DNA of 12,528 nucleotides from Microbacteriaceae bacterium (GTDB lineage: Bacteria > Actinomycetota > Actinomycetes > Actinomycetales > Microbacteriaceae). Every line of letters begins with the position of its first letter. Within the stretch, counting starts at the first letter, position 1. Position numbers and translations under genes: made by a program. This document shows, piece after piece, positions 1-6,073 of the stretch. Under the pieces are notes generated by a model, which saw nothing but the letters and a program-made list of their open reading frames with translations, was not told where the DNA came from and searched no databases. The stretch covers positions 1-12,528 of the forward strand of contig JAGIAU010000044.1 of the NCBI GenBank assembly GCA_017744755.1, given 5' to 3'.

Positions 1-150
1 GCCCAGCAGGCCCCGGTGCAGACCGTCCAGCCGGCCGCGCAGCAGCCCGCGGCGGGTCGCGGCGCGTTCGGCCAGCGCGCCGATGCCGGCGAGCAGGCCG
101 CCCCCGTCAACCGTACGCAGCGGCGCGCGGCCGAGCGCGGCAAGCAGTAG
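1..150 (+). CDS. secA: C-terminal end of SecA preprotein translocase ATPase (partial)
   Basis: Frame 1 is open from the window start to a TAG at 148-150, leaving 49 residues. The stretch is rich in Gln, Ala and Pro and ends in a basic tail, VNRTQRRAAERGKQ. Actinobacterial SecA proteins commonly end with a flexible low-complexity linker and an NRxxRRAA-type basic tail, without the zinc-binding Cys motif found in many other bacteria. SecA is the cytoplasmic ATPase that drives proteins through SecYEG. Only the tail is visible, so no motor motif can be checked. The assignment rests on this tail and on the adjoining Rv3235-family gene, whose mycobacterial relatives lie in the same region as secA1. 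Another protein with a similar tail cannot be excluded. Confidence 0.7.
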   Translation, partial: AQQAPVQTVQPAAQQPAAGRGAFGQRADAGEQAAPVNRTQRRAAERGKQ

Positions 151-160
151 GACGCGCCTC

Positions 161-192
161 GCCGGAATCCGGCACGGCCGGGCTCGTCGGCC
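161..192. terminator. Hairpins between convergent secA and Rv3235-family genes
   Basis: The 48-base gap between the two facing stop codons holds two adjacent inverted repeats: GCCGG-AAT-CCGGC at 161-173, and GGCCG / CGGCC at 176-180 and 188-192 with a 7-base loop. Neither is followed by a clear T-tract. They could act as a bidirectional terminator of the GC-rich type used in actinomycetes. Function is inferred from position. Confidence 0.4.
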
Positions 193-198
193 GGAGGC

Positions 199-696
199 TC
201 ACCAGCCGCCGCCGAGCACCTCGAGCGCGGTGGCGCGCCAGCGCCCGTCGATCCCGGCGAGCCGGATGACGACGGAGCGCGAGCGCCCGGTCGTGTGCAC
301 GACGACGCAGGCCTCCACGGCATCCGCCGCGGGGTGGTCGATGCGACAGGAGCCCAGCGAGATGGTCGGCGCGATCGGGCGGCGGCCCGTCGCCTGCCGC
401 TTCCGCGCCGACAGCACCGCGCGCTGCTGCAGATGCGCGTGCACGTCCGGCTCGAGCCAGCGAGCGATCTGCTCCGCATCGCGGACGCCGGCCATGACCT
501 CGACGGCGCAACGCGCGAGGTTGAGCACGAGCGGGCTCGGGTCCGGGAGGGCGCTCGCCGGCGTCCGCTGCCGCTCGAACATCTCCTCGATGTCCGCGGC
601 GGCGCTGGCGCGTCCTCGTCGCGCGGTCCGAGGCCGCCGCCCCGGCGCGTCCGCCTCGTCGTCGTCATCGAGACGCCGAACAGCACGTTGAGTCAT
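199..696 (-). CDS. Rv3235 family protein (DUF6459-like), function unknown
   Basis: 165 residues from the ATG at 694-696, which is preceded by a G-rich ribosome-binding site (AGGGGG). The frame runs 36 codons further upstream, but that extension lacks a comparable site. The first 60 or so residues are charged and probably disordered, with an acidic run (LDDDDEADA) and Arg/Ala-rich sequence. The remainder is a compact domain with an amphipathic helix (VLNLARCAVEVMAGVRDAEQ), a helix around WLEPDVHAHLQQRAVL, and a C-terminal beta-rich part ending in RWRATALEVLGGGW. This matches the small Rv3235-type family found near secA in actinobacteria. No catalytic motif, signal peptide or membrane segment is visible. 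It converges on secA and diverges from pdtaS. The family call comes from recognising the pattern and context, not from a search. Confidence 0.75.
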   Translation of the reverse strand: MTQRAVRRLDDDDEADAPGRRPRTARRGRASAAADIEEMFERQRTPASALPDPSPLVLNLARCAVEVMAGVRDAEQIARWLEPDVHAHLQQRAVLSARKRQATGRRPIAPTISLGSCRIDHPAADAVEACVVVHTTGRSRSVVIRLAGIDGRWRATALEVLGGGW

Positions 697-777
697 ACCC
701 GCCCCCTGGATCGCTCCGCTTCGAGTGAGGCGATGCAACCATGCGCGACCGCTCGGAGGCCAACGTTTTTTCCAGAT

Positions 778-786
778 TGTGGATAA
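778..786 (-). promoter_or_regulatory. Exact DnaA-box sequence in the divergent gap before pdtaS
   Basis: Read on the minus strand, these nine bases are TTATCCACA, the classical DnaA-box consensus. They sit in an AT-rich pocket (roughly 764-792) of the 142-base gap between the Rv3235-family gene and pdtaS, about 52 bases before the pdtaS start. It is a single box with no cluster around it, so it is not an origin. It might regulate the flanking promoters or be a chance match. The rest of the gap shows no RNA gene or repeat. Confidence 0.35.
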
Positions 787-826
787 GTTCAGGCCGTCCG
801 GCACCGGGGGAGGGTGGATCGTCGCC

Positions 827-832
827 TAGCCT
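827..832 (+). promoter_or_regulatory. Candidate -10 element giving a leaderless pdtaS transcript
   Basis: TAGCCT fits the actinobacterial TANNNT -10 pattern and ends exactly 6 bases before the GTG start at 839. Transcription would therefore begin at or next to the start codon. No Shine-Dalgarno sequence lies at the usual distance before this GTG, which agrees with a leaderless message. No convincing -35 hexamer is visible at 16-18 bases. Confidence 0.5.
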
Positions 833-838
833 GGACCG

Positions 839-2332
839 GTGTCGACCCTGAGCGATCTGATCGAGACGAACGGCCACGCGTCCCCGGCGGACATCGAGTG
901 GCTCCACCTCATCCGTGCCGACACGCAGCTCCTCGCGGACCTCTCGTTCGCCGACATCGTCATGTGGGCGCCGACGAACGACGACTCGTTCGTCGCGACC
1001 GCGCTGACCCGGCCGGGAAGCGCCGCGACCCTGTTCTTCCGCGACATCGTGGGGCAGCGCATCCCCGCGAACCTGCTCGGCCAGGTGCGAGAGGCGTACG
1101 AGCTCGGCCGCATCGTCGACTCCGACACACGCGACTGGTCGGAGGACTCCGCGACCCACGTCCGCGCCGTGCCGGTGCGCCGCGGCGGCGCCGCATCGGC
1201 CTCCAGGCCGATCGCCGTCATCACGAGGCACTCCAACCTCGTCGACATCCGCACGCCGAGCCGGCAGGAGCTGACCTTCAACCAGTCGGCGAACGAACTC
1301 TTCGCCATGATCGCCGACGGCGCGTTCCCCGACATGGACGCGCCGAGCGTGCCGCGGCGCTTCGCCCCGCGCGCGTCGGACGGCCTCATCCGGATCGACG
1401 CGGACGGCGTCGTCACGTTCGCCAGCCCGAACGCCCTGAGCGCGTTCAACCGCCTCGGCTTCGAGGGCGAGCTCGAGGGGGAGTCCCTGCCCGAGTCGAC
1501 GACCGAGCTGATCGGCAGTCGCGCCGTCGTCGACGAGTCGCTGCCGCTCGTCCTCACGGGCCGGGCGCCCTGGCGCGCCGACGTCGAGGCCCGCGGCGGC
1601 GTCGTCGCGCTCCGCGCCATCCCCGTGCGCAAGGGCGGCGAGCGCACCGGCGCGATCCTCCTCGTCCGCGACGTCACCGAGGTGCGCCGCCAGGAGCGCG
1701 AGCTCCTCACCAAGGACGCGACCATCCGCGAGATCCACCACCGCGTCAAGAACAACCTGCAGACCGTCGCGTCGCTGCTGCGCATCCAGGCGCGCCGAAC
1801 GCACTCCGACGAGGCGCGCGACGCGCTTCAGCAGGCCATGCGCCGCGTCTCGGCGATCGCCGTCGTGCACGACACGCTGTCGGAGGGGCTCAGTCAGAAC
1901 GTCGACTTCGACGTCGTGTTCGAGCGGGTCCTCATGCTCGTCGCCGAGGTCGCGTCGAGTCACACGACGCGGGTGCAGCCGAAGCTGAAGGGATCGTTCG
2001 GCGAGCTGCCGAGCGAGTATGCGACGCCGCTCGCGCTCGCCCTCACCGAGCTCGTCACGAACTCCGTCGAGCACGGGCTCGTCGGGCGCACGGACGGGGA
2101 GGTCACCATCACGGCGGCGCGCACGGACGACCGGCTCACGGTCGAGGTGCACGACAACGGCGCCGGCCTGCCGGAGGGCAAGGTCGGATCGGGCCTCGGC
2201 ACGCAGATCGTGCGAACGCTCATCCAGGGCGAGCTGTCGGGGTCGATCGACTGGCACACGCTCACGGGGAGCGGCACCGAGGTCACGATCGAGGTGCCGC
2301 TGACCTGGCTGCGGCGGGGGACCGCGGTCTGA
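839..2332 (+). CDS. pdtaS: PdtaS-type sensor histidine kinase
   Basis: 497 residues, close to the roughly 500 of mycobacterial PdtaS. The N-terminus (MSTLSDLIE, then QLLADLSFADIVMW) matches the conserved start of that family and fixes the GTG start. Domains in order: a GAF-like N-terminal sensor (about 20-150), a PAS domain (about 180-285), a HisKA_2 dimerisation region with EIHHRVKNNLQT (E298, His300/His301 as phosphoacceptor), and a HATPase_c domain with N box ELVTNSVEHG, DNGAGL and GSGLGTQIV nucleotide-binding boxes. There is no membrane segment, so the kinase should be cytosolic. In mycobacteria PdtaS phosphorylates PdtaR, an ANTAR-domain RNA-binding antiterminator. No PdtaR gene lies in this window. 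The gene converges on whiB1, as in Mycobacterium tuberculosis (Rv3220c/Rv3219). The ligand in this organism is unknown. Confidence 0.92.
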   Translation: MSTLSDLIETNGHASPADIEWLHLIRADTQLLADLSFADIVMWAPTNDDSFVATALTRPGSAATLFFRDIVGQRIPANLLGQVREAYELGRIVDSDTRDWSEDSATHVRAVPVRRGGAASASRPIAVITRHSNLVDIRTPSRQELTFNQSANELFAMIADGAFPDMDAPSVPRRFAPRASDGLIRIDADGVVTFASPNALSAFNRLGFEGELEGESLPESTTELIGSRAVVDESLPLVLTGRAPWRADVEARGGVVALRAIPVRKGGERTGAILLVRDVTEVRRQERELLTKDATIREIHHRVKNNLQTVASLLRIQARRTHSDEARDALQQAMRRVSAIAVVHDTLSEGLSQNVDFDVVFERVLMLVAEVASSHTTRVQPKLKGSFGELPSEYATPLALALTELVTNSVEHGLVGRTDGEVTITAARTDDRLTVEVHDNGAGLPEGKVGSGLGTQIVRTLIQGELSGSIDWHTLTGSGTEVTIEVPLTWLRRGTAV

Positions 2333-2343
2333 GCGCGGGTCGG

Positions 2344-2362
2344 GCGCCGGCGAAGCCGGTGC
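2344..2362. terminator. Hairpin between convergent pdtaS and whiB1
   Basis: In the 39-base gap between the two facing stop codons, GCGCCGGC (2344-2351), a GAA loop and GCCGGTGC (2355-2362) form an 8 bp stem with one G-T pair. There is only TTC after it on the plus strand and no U-tract on the minus side. It most likely serves as a short bidirectional terminator for both genes. Confidence 0.55.
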
Positions 2363-2371
2363 TTCGAGATC

Positions 2372-2620
2372 TCAGCTGGCGCGGCGCGCGCGGGCGGCAC
2401 GGCGCTTCAGCGCGCGGCGCTCGTCCTCGGAGAGCCCGCCCCAGACGCCCGAGTCCTGGGAGGTGTCGAGCGCGTACTGGAGGCACATCTCGGTGACGGG
2501 GCAGGTCGCGCACACGGCCTTGGCCTTCTCGATCTGGTCGACCGCGGGACCGGTGTTCCCGATCGGGAAGAAGAGCTCCGGGTCTGCGGTGAGGCAGGCG
2601 GCCTTGTCGCGCCAATCCAT
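2372..2620 (-). CDS. whiB1: WhiB1 iron-sulphur transcriptional regulator
   Basis: 82 residues, the usual size for a WhiB protein. The four [4Fe-4S] cluster cysteines are all present at C9, C37, C40 and C46 (C-x27-CxxC-x5-C). They are followed by the invariant turn GVWGG (58-62) and SEDERRAL, and then a basic tail, KRRAARARR, expected to touch DNA. The start MDWRxKAxC and the stretch DPELFFPIGNTGPA match WhiB1 rather than the other WhiB classes. The known WhiB1 protein binds the primary sigma factor and reacts with nitric oxide. Convergence with pdtaS mirrors the mycobacterial arrangement and supports orthology. The ATG at 2618-2620 has a modest GGAG about 10 bases upstream. The 202-base upstream gap is shared with the divergent membrane-protein gene. 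Confidence 0.95.
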   Translation of the reverse strand: MDWRDKAACLTADPELFFPIGNTGPAVDQIEKAKAVCATCPVTEMCLQYALDTSQDSGVWGGLSEDERRALKRRAARARRAS

Positions 2621-2763
2621 CGGGGTGGTACTCCATTTCAGCGGTGCTTGCAGTGCTCGTCTCCGGCGGCCCCTCAGGACATGCCTGTCGACGGCGAACG
2701 CCGTGTGCCGGAAGACTTCTCGTGAACCGCTCGCACCATCGGGAGCCGGAAATCAACGTCATC

Positions 2764-2793
2764 TAGAATCGCACGGTGGGTGACGAAAATCAA
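2764..2793. promoter_or_regulatory. Back-to-back candidate promoters in the whiB1 / membrane-protein gap
   Basis: On the plus strand TAGAAT (2764-2769) is a good -10 hexamer and would give a leader of about 47 bases before the GTG at 2823. On the minus strand TTGATT (2793-2788) and GATTCT (2770-2765), 17 bases apart, form a plausible -35/-10 pair facing whiB1 with a leader near 137 bases. The two -10 elements overlap almost completely. Assigned by eye only; the rest of 2621-2822 shows no gene or RNA structure that I can recognise. Confidence 0.35.
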
Positions 2794-2801
2794 TCATTTT
2801 C
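2785..2801. promoter_or_regulatory. AT-rich perfect dyad, possible operator
   Basis: GAAAAT-CAATC-ATTTTC is a 6+6 inverted repeat with a 5-base centre in otherwise GC-rich DNA. It covers the candidate whiB1 -35 element on the minus strand and lies just after the candidate plus-strand start point, 21 bases before the membrane-protein start. A protein bound here could affect both divergent genes. No known operator consensus is recognised. Confidence 0.35.
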
Positions 2802-2822
2802 TCGGTGAACGGGAGAGCCTGA

Positions 2823-3260
2823 GTGTCCGCTATGGGTGAACCCTCGCCGCCCCAGCTCACCGCCCTCGTCTGGCTGGTCTTCGTGGAGGCCGCGGTTCTG
2901 GCGCTCGCGACGGTCTACCTCCTCGTCGAGCTGTTCAGTGCGGATGCACAAGATGCGCGCTCCGCGATCGCCCTGACGGTGACCACCGCTCTCTTCGCAG
3001 CGGGGGTCGCGGTGCTCGGCTTCGGCCTCGTCCGCCGCTGGGTCCGCATCCGCGGCGGGGTGCTGCTATGGCAGCTGCTGCAGGTCGCCGTGTCGATCGG
3101 CGCGTTCCAAGGACTGCTCGGACCGAGCTGGACGGGCTGGCTGCTCCTCCTGCCCGCCGTCGCCGGCATCTGGCTGCTCTTCACGAGGCCGGTCACGGCG
3201 ATCTTCGCGGCGCGCGACCAGGAGCGGCGGGACCGGGACGCGGCCGAGGGCCGCGGCTAG
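2823..3260 (+). CDS. Four-helix integral membrane protein, function unknown
   Basis: 145 residues from the GTG at 2823, which has GGGAGA (2811-2816) 6 bases upstream; the ATG three codons later would be too far from it. Four hydrophobic segments are visible at about 13-37, 47-69, 79-99 and 103-120, with a basic loop RRWVRIRGG between the second and third. The C-terminus (RDQERRDRDAAEGRG) is highly charged and probably cytoplasmic. No catalytic, transporter or binding motif is recognised; small membrane proteins of this shape are common and uncharacterised in actinobacteria. It diverges from whiB1 and converges on the thiol peroxidase gene, with both stop codons inside a shared CTAG. The short gap to whiB1 leaves room for a common control site. 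Confidence 0.8.
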   Translation: MSAMGEPSPPQLTALVWLVFVEAAVLALATVYLLVELFSADAQDARSAIALTVTTALFAAGVAVLGFGLVRRWVRIRGGVLLWQLLQVAVSIGAFQGLLGPSWTGWLLLLPAVAGIWLLFTRPVTAIFAARDQERRDRDAAEGRG

Positions 3261-3733
3261 ACCCCGAGCAGCTTCCGCAGCCGGGCGACGTGGCCCGTCG
3301 CCTTGACGTTGTAGAGCGCGTGCTCGATGCGGCCTTTCGCGTCGACGACGAACGTCGACCGGATGACGCCCTCGTAGACGCGCCCGTAGTTGAGCTTCGG
3401 CCCCCACGTGCCGTAGGCGCGCATCGCACGGTGCCGCTCGTCGGAGAGCAGCGGGAAGTTCAGCGAGTCGCGCTCGCGGAATCGCGCGAGGCGCTCCGGC
3501 TCGTCCGGCGAGATGCCGACGACCGCGATGCCGCTCGCGGCGAGCGACTGCAGGCTGTCACGGAAGTCGCAGGCCTGGTCGGCGCACGCCGGCGTCATCG
3601 CGGCGGGGTAGAAGTAGACCACGACCCGCTGTCCCTTGAAGTCGGCGAGTCGGACGGTCCCGCCGTCCTGGTCGAGCAGCGTGAACGCGGGCGCGCGGTC
3701 GCCAGGAGCGAGGCGCTTCGGCGAGTCGGTCAT
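3257..3733 (-). CDS. bcp: Thioredoxin-dependent thiol peroxidase, Bcp/PrxQ type
   Basis: 158 residues from the ATG at 3731-3733. A GTG three codons upstream overlaps the G-rich ribosome-binding site (GGGGG at 3742-3746), so the ATG is preferred. The thioredoxin-fold peroxiredoxin begins with GDRAPAFTLLDQDGG. The active-site segment YFYPAAMTPACADQAC carries the PxxxTPxC motif, with peroxidatic Cys50 and a second Cys five residues later (Cys55), the resolving position typical of Bcp. Further family marks are GISPDEPE, FPLLSDE and the late STFVVDAKGRIEH. It reduces hydrogen peroxide and organic hydroperoxides in the cytosol using thioredoxin. It lies downstream of, and in the same direction as, the kinase gene but 68 bases away, so it probably has its own promoter and belongs to the core genome. 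Confidence 0.93.
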   Translation of the reverse strand: MTDSPKRLAPGDRAPAFTLLDQDGGTVRLADFKGQRVVVYFYPAAMTPACADQACDFRDSLQSLAASGIAVVGISPDEPERLARFRERDSLNFPLLSDERHRAMRAYGTWGPKLNYGRVYEGVIRSTFVVDAKGRIEHALYNVKATGHVARLRKLLGV

Positions 3734-3760
3734 TCGGTGCACCCCCGGAGTCGGACGTCC

Positions 3761-3766
3761 AGCCTA
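3761..3766 (-). promoter_or_regulatory. Candidate -10 element for bcp
   Basis: On the minus strand this is TAGGCT, a TANNNT match, placed so that a transcript would begin about 20 bases before the ATG at 3733. No clear -35 is seen. It lies in the 68-base gap after the kinase stop codon and supports separate expression of bcp. Confidence 0.3.
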
Positions 3767-3801
3767 TCGACGGGAGCATGGTGGGCGCCGCGGTCCCGCG
3801 C

Positions 3802-5193
3802 TCAGCCGGCCGGCGCGTCGAGCAGTTCGACGACGTCGGCGAGCGAGTCGGGTCCGCCGACGTTGCCAGCGAAGACGACGTAGGGCATCCCGATCGCCTC
3901 CTCGCGGGCGGCGAGCGGCCGGAAGAGCGAGATGATGCCGCGGCCGAGCTGGCCGACCACCTCGGCGCGCCGGATCCCGCAGCTGCGCGCGGCCACCTCG
4001 TGCGAGGTGATGCCGCCCTTCGCGACGACCCACGCCGGCCTGGCCGCGACGGCGAGCCGCGCGACCTCGGTGAGCGCGTCGGACACGCGGCGGGCGATGT
4101 CGAGGCTCGAGCGGCCGTCCGCGCCGGCGACGAGTTCGCGGCTGGTGTACACGAGCACGTCGGATCCGGCGAGGGCGGCGACCGCGCGCGCGCCGAGCTC
4201 GGCGACATGCGCGTCGCGCTCCGCGTCGGAGGCGAGCACCCGGCCGACCTCGAGCTCGAGCTCGGCGATGCCGGTGCGCTCGCGCAGTCTGGCGACCTGC
4301 AGGCTCGTGCCGCTGACGTGGGACCCGACGGCGATGAGGCCGTGTCCCGTCCGACGGCCGTGAGGCCAGATCTCCTCGGGGCCGAGCGGCTCCTGGGGCT
4401 CGAGGCCCGCGAGGGCCCGGACGAATGACGGGCCGCAGCGCGCGACGATCGCGACGCCGGCCTCGCGGGCGATCGCCACGCCGAGGGCGACGATGTCGTA
4501 GTCCTCCTCGCGCTCGGCGTTGACGACGACGTGGACGCCGCCGCGCAGCGCCGAGAGGATCACGCCCACCCGCTCCGGACCGCCGTCGCGGATGTCCTCC
4601 AGCGAGAGGGAGACGACGTCGGCCGCGCGGATGGCGCCGTCCGACTTCTCCTCGAGGAACGCCTTGAGGTCGGAGGAGGCGTAGCCGAAGGTGCGGTCCC
4701 GCGCGTACTCGGTCTCGCCGGCCGGGACGTCCGCGTCGCCGATCCGGACGCGGTGGACGTCGCCGACGGTCGTGCGCCCGGCCTCGAAGAATGCGGGGGC
4801 GAGGAGGAACGCGTCGAAACCGCGGCCGAGGACGGTCCGTCGCGTCTCGTCGAGCGCGCGCAGCTCGGGGAGCACGTGCCCGCGCAGCGTGGAGTCGGAG
4901 CGGCTGACGAAGTCCACCTCGCGGCCGGTCCGCTCGCCGACGCGCAGGAGCTGCTCGGCCACCTGCCGGTTCACGTCGACGGCCGCCGTCTCGGAAAGGC
5001 CGCGCGTGTTCGTCAGGACGAAGAGCGCGGCGGTCGGCTCGGCGAGCGCGGCCGCGTACTCGGCCTCGTCGAAGGTCGTGACGATCTGCACGTCGTGGAC
5101 GGACTGCGAGCCGGTCGGGTCGTCGTCGAGCACGGCGAGGATCCGACCGGCGACCCGTTCGCGGACGGCCGCACGGACGTCGGAAGCTGGCAC
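3802..5193 (-). CDS. otnK: Four-carbon acid-sugar kinase, DUF1537 family (OtnK-like)
   Basis: 463 residues from the GTG at 5191-5193, chosen because AAGGAG (5200-5205) stands exactly 6 bases before it; an in-frame TTG six codons upstream has no such site. The N-terminal substrate-binding domain contains LDDDPTGSQ (from about residue 22) and SRSDSTLRGH (97-106). The C-terminal nucleotide-binding domain contains AKGGITSHEVA and, near the end, FAGNVGGPDSL. These are the signature segments of the DUF1537 kinases. Characterised members phosphorylate 3-oxo-tetronate (OtnK) or D-threonate (DtnK). The DenD-like gene nearby favours OtnK, but the isomerase and decarboxylase that should flank it are not here, so the substrate is open. 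It follows gntR on the same strand, separated by 77 bases that carry a pair of operator-like boxes and a TTGACT -35 candidate. Confidence 0.85.
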   Translation of the reverse strand: MPASDVRAAVRERVAGRILAVLDDDPTGSQSVHDVQIVTTFDEAEYAAALAEPTAALFVLTNTRGLSETAAVDVNRQVAEQLLRVGERTGREVDFVSRSDSTLRGHVLPELRALDETRRTVLGRGFDAFLLAPAFFEAGRTTVGDVHRVRIGDADVPAGETEYARDRTFGYASSDLKAFLEEKSDGAIRAADVVSLSLEDIRDGGPERVGVILSALRGGVHVVVNAEREEDYDIVALGVAIAREAGVAIVARCGPSFVRALAGLEPQEPLGPEEIWPHGRRTGHGLIAVGSHVSGTSLQVARLRERTGIAELELEVGRVLASDAERDAHVAELGARAVAALAGSDVLVYTSRELVAGADGRSSLDIARRVSDALTEVARLAVAARPAWVVAKGGITSHEVAARSCGIRRAEVVGQLGRGIISLFRPLAAREEAIGMPYVVFAGNVGGPDSLADVVELLDAPAG

Positions 5194-5245
5194 GATCGAC
5201 TCCTTCGCCAAGGTGCGTGGGACGGAGTCAGTGTGTCCGGAGATA

Positions 5246-5270
5246 TTCGAAAAGTCAAATCATCTTCGAA
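5246..5270. promoter_or_regulatory. Paired TTCGAA boxes before the kinase gene (operator A)
   Basis: TTCGAA occurs at 5246-5251 and 5265-5270, 19 bp centre to centre, inside ATATTCGAA and CTTCGAAT contexts. The second box abuts the gntR stop codon. On the minus strand a -35-like TTGACT (5258-5253) lies between the boxes, so a bound protein should cover the kinase promoter. The same arrangement recurs before denD and the second ligase. The likely ligand is the neighbouring GntR/FCD regulator. Confidence 0.6.
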
Positions 5271-5957
5271 TCATTGTGCCTCGGTGATGTACTCCATGAG
5301 CATCTGCCGGGTGTGCGAGACGTGCTGGCGCAGCGCCTCGGCGGCCTCCTCCGGCTCACGGGCGAGGCAGTGCTCGAGCAGGGCGCGGTGCTCGGCGGCG
5401 GCCTGATGGTTGATGTGCCCGAGCGAGATCGACCACCGGCGGTAGAGGGCGGCCTCCTCGGAGAGGGTGCGAACGATCTGCATCAAGCGCGGGTTCCCGC
5501 AGGCGGAGAGCAGGGCCTCGTGGTACGCGGCATGCGCCTCGGCCCAGGCGTCCTGTGCGGCGTCGTCGTTCGGGTCCGAGCCCTCCGCGGAGGAGGGCGT
5601 GCGGCTCAGCACGTGGTGGGCGGCGATGATGAGCCCCTCCCACTCGGTGTCGCCGTTGCGGATCGAGAGCTTCAGCACCTCCGACTCGATGAGCAGCCTG
5701 GCCTCGGTCAGCGCGTCGAGCTCGGCCATCGTGAGCGGGGTCACCATGTATCCCTGATGCGCCGTCGCCTTGACGAGCCCCTGGCTCGAGAGCCAGGTGA
5801 GGGCCTCGCGGGTCACGCCGACGCTCACGCCGTAGCGCTCGCTCAGCTCGGCGAACATGAGGCGCTGCCCTGGCTTGAGCCTGGCGCCCAGGATGTCGGC
5901 GCGCATCTTGTCCCGCACTGCGATCGCCATCGTGTCCTTCGCGGGGCTGCTCTTCAT
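5271..5957 (-). CDS. GntR-family transcriptional regulator with FCD ligand domain
   Basis: 228 residues from the ATG at 5957. The winged helix-turn-helix occupies about 10-75 (MRADILGARLKPGQRL, then ELSERYGVSVGVTREALTWL and the wing LVKATAHQGYMVTPLT). The all-helical FCD domain covers about 77-222. Its metal/ligand pocket is suggested by His146, His190 and His212, with the usual motif shapes AYHEALLSACGN, AEHRALLEH and LRQHV. FCD regulators bind organic acids and typically repress the adjacent catabolic genes. The gene sits between the kinase (same strand) and denD (divergent). Repeated TTCGAA boxes occur before the target genes, so local control is likely. The start is ambiguous: 5957 lacks a Shine-Dalgarno site but has a leaderless-type promoter, while the ATG at 5930 (219 residues) has AAGGA 4 bases upstream. 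Confidence 0.9.
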   Translation of the reverse strand: MKSSPAKDTMAIAVRDKMRADILGARLKPGQRLMFAELSERYGVSVGVTREALTWLSSQGLVKATAHQGYMVTPLTMAELDALTEARLLIESEVLKLSIRNGDTEWEGLIIAAHHVLSRTPSSAEGSDPNDDAAQDAWAEAHAAYHEALLSACGNPRLMQIVRTLSEEAALYRRWSISLGHINHQAAAEHRALLEHCLAREPEEAAEALRQHVSHTRQMLMEYITEAQ

Positions 5958-5963
5958 CCCGCA

Positions 5964-5969
5964 AGGCTA
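5964..5969 (-). promoter_or_regulatory. Candidate -10 element for gntR
   Basis: On the minus strand this is TAGCCT, ending 6 bases before the ATG at 5957, the same hexamer and spacing as before pdtaS. It predicts a leaderless message starting at 5957, or a 27-base leader if translation starts at the ATG at 5930. No good -35 is seen. Confidence 0.45.
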
Positions 5970-5989
5970 GCATTCGGCTTTCGCTTACC

Positions 5990-6003
5990 GGGGAATATCT
6001 CCG
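5990..6003. promoter_or_regulatory. Possible half-operator upstream of gntR
   Basis: GAATATCTCCG at 5993-6003 is identical, over 11 bases, to the minus-strand sequence at 5248-5238 that forms the right half and flank of a TTCGAA box before the kinase. Here the left half is GGGG instead of TTC, so only half of the box is kept. It lies about 35 bases before the gntR start, where a -35 region would be. It may mediate weak autoregulation. Confidence 0.35.
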
Positions 6004-6017
6004 CGAACCATTGCATA

Positions 6018-6042
6018 TTCGAATGTATTGATAACATGCGAA
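6018..6042. promoter_or_regulatory. Paired TTCGAA / TGCGAA boxes before denD (operator B)
   Basis: TTCGAA at 6018-6023, within the palindrome ATTCGAAT, is followed by TGCGAA at 6037-6042, 19 bp centre to centre, as before the kinase. The region is strikingly AT-rich. TTGATA (6028-6033) lies between the boxes and TATACA (6043-6048) follows, but no well-spaced promoter pair can be assigned. The pair lies 32-56 bases before the denD start and between the divergent gntR and denD genes. Confidence 0.6.
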
Positions 6043-6073
6043 TATACAGATCTCGACCGCGCGAGGAGGCGCC

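Noticed and set aside
665..2257. A 530-codon minus-strand frame opposite pdtaS
   Set aside because: It is antisense to a complete kinase, and its composition is that of a GC-codon shadow without recognisable domains.
814..2496. A 560-codon plus-strand frame over pdtaS and into whiB1
   Set aside because: It is an Arg/Pro/Ala-rich shadow out of frame with pdtaS, and its end runs antisense through whiB1; both real genes are identified by complete family motifs.
2463..2783. A 106-codon plus-strand frame opposite whiB1
   Set aside because: It is antisense to whiB1, whose four cysteines and GVWGG motif are intact; there is no independent sign of coding.
3768..3805. GC-rich partial inverted repeat after the kinase stop, considered as a terminator
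   Set aside because: The best pairing is a 4-bp CGCG stem with a mismatch outside it and no T-tract, too weak to report.
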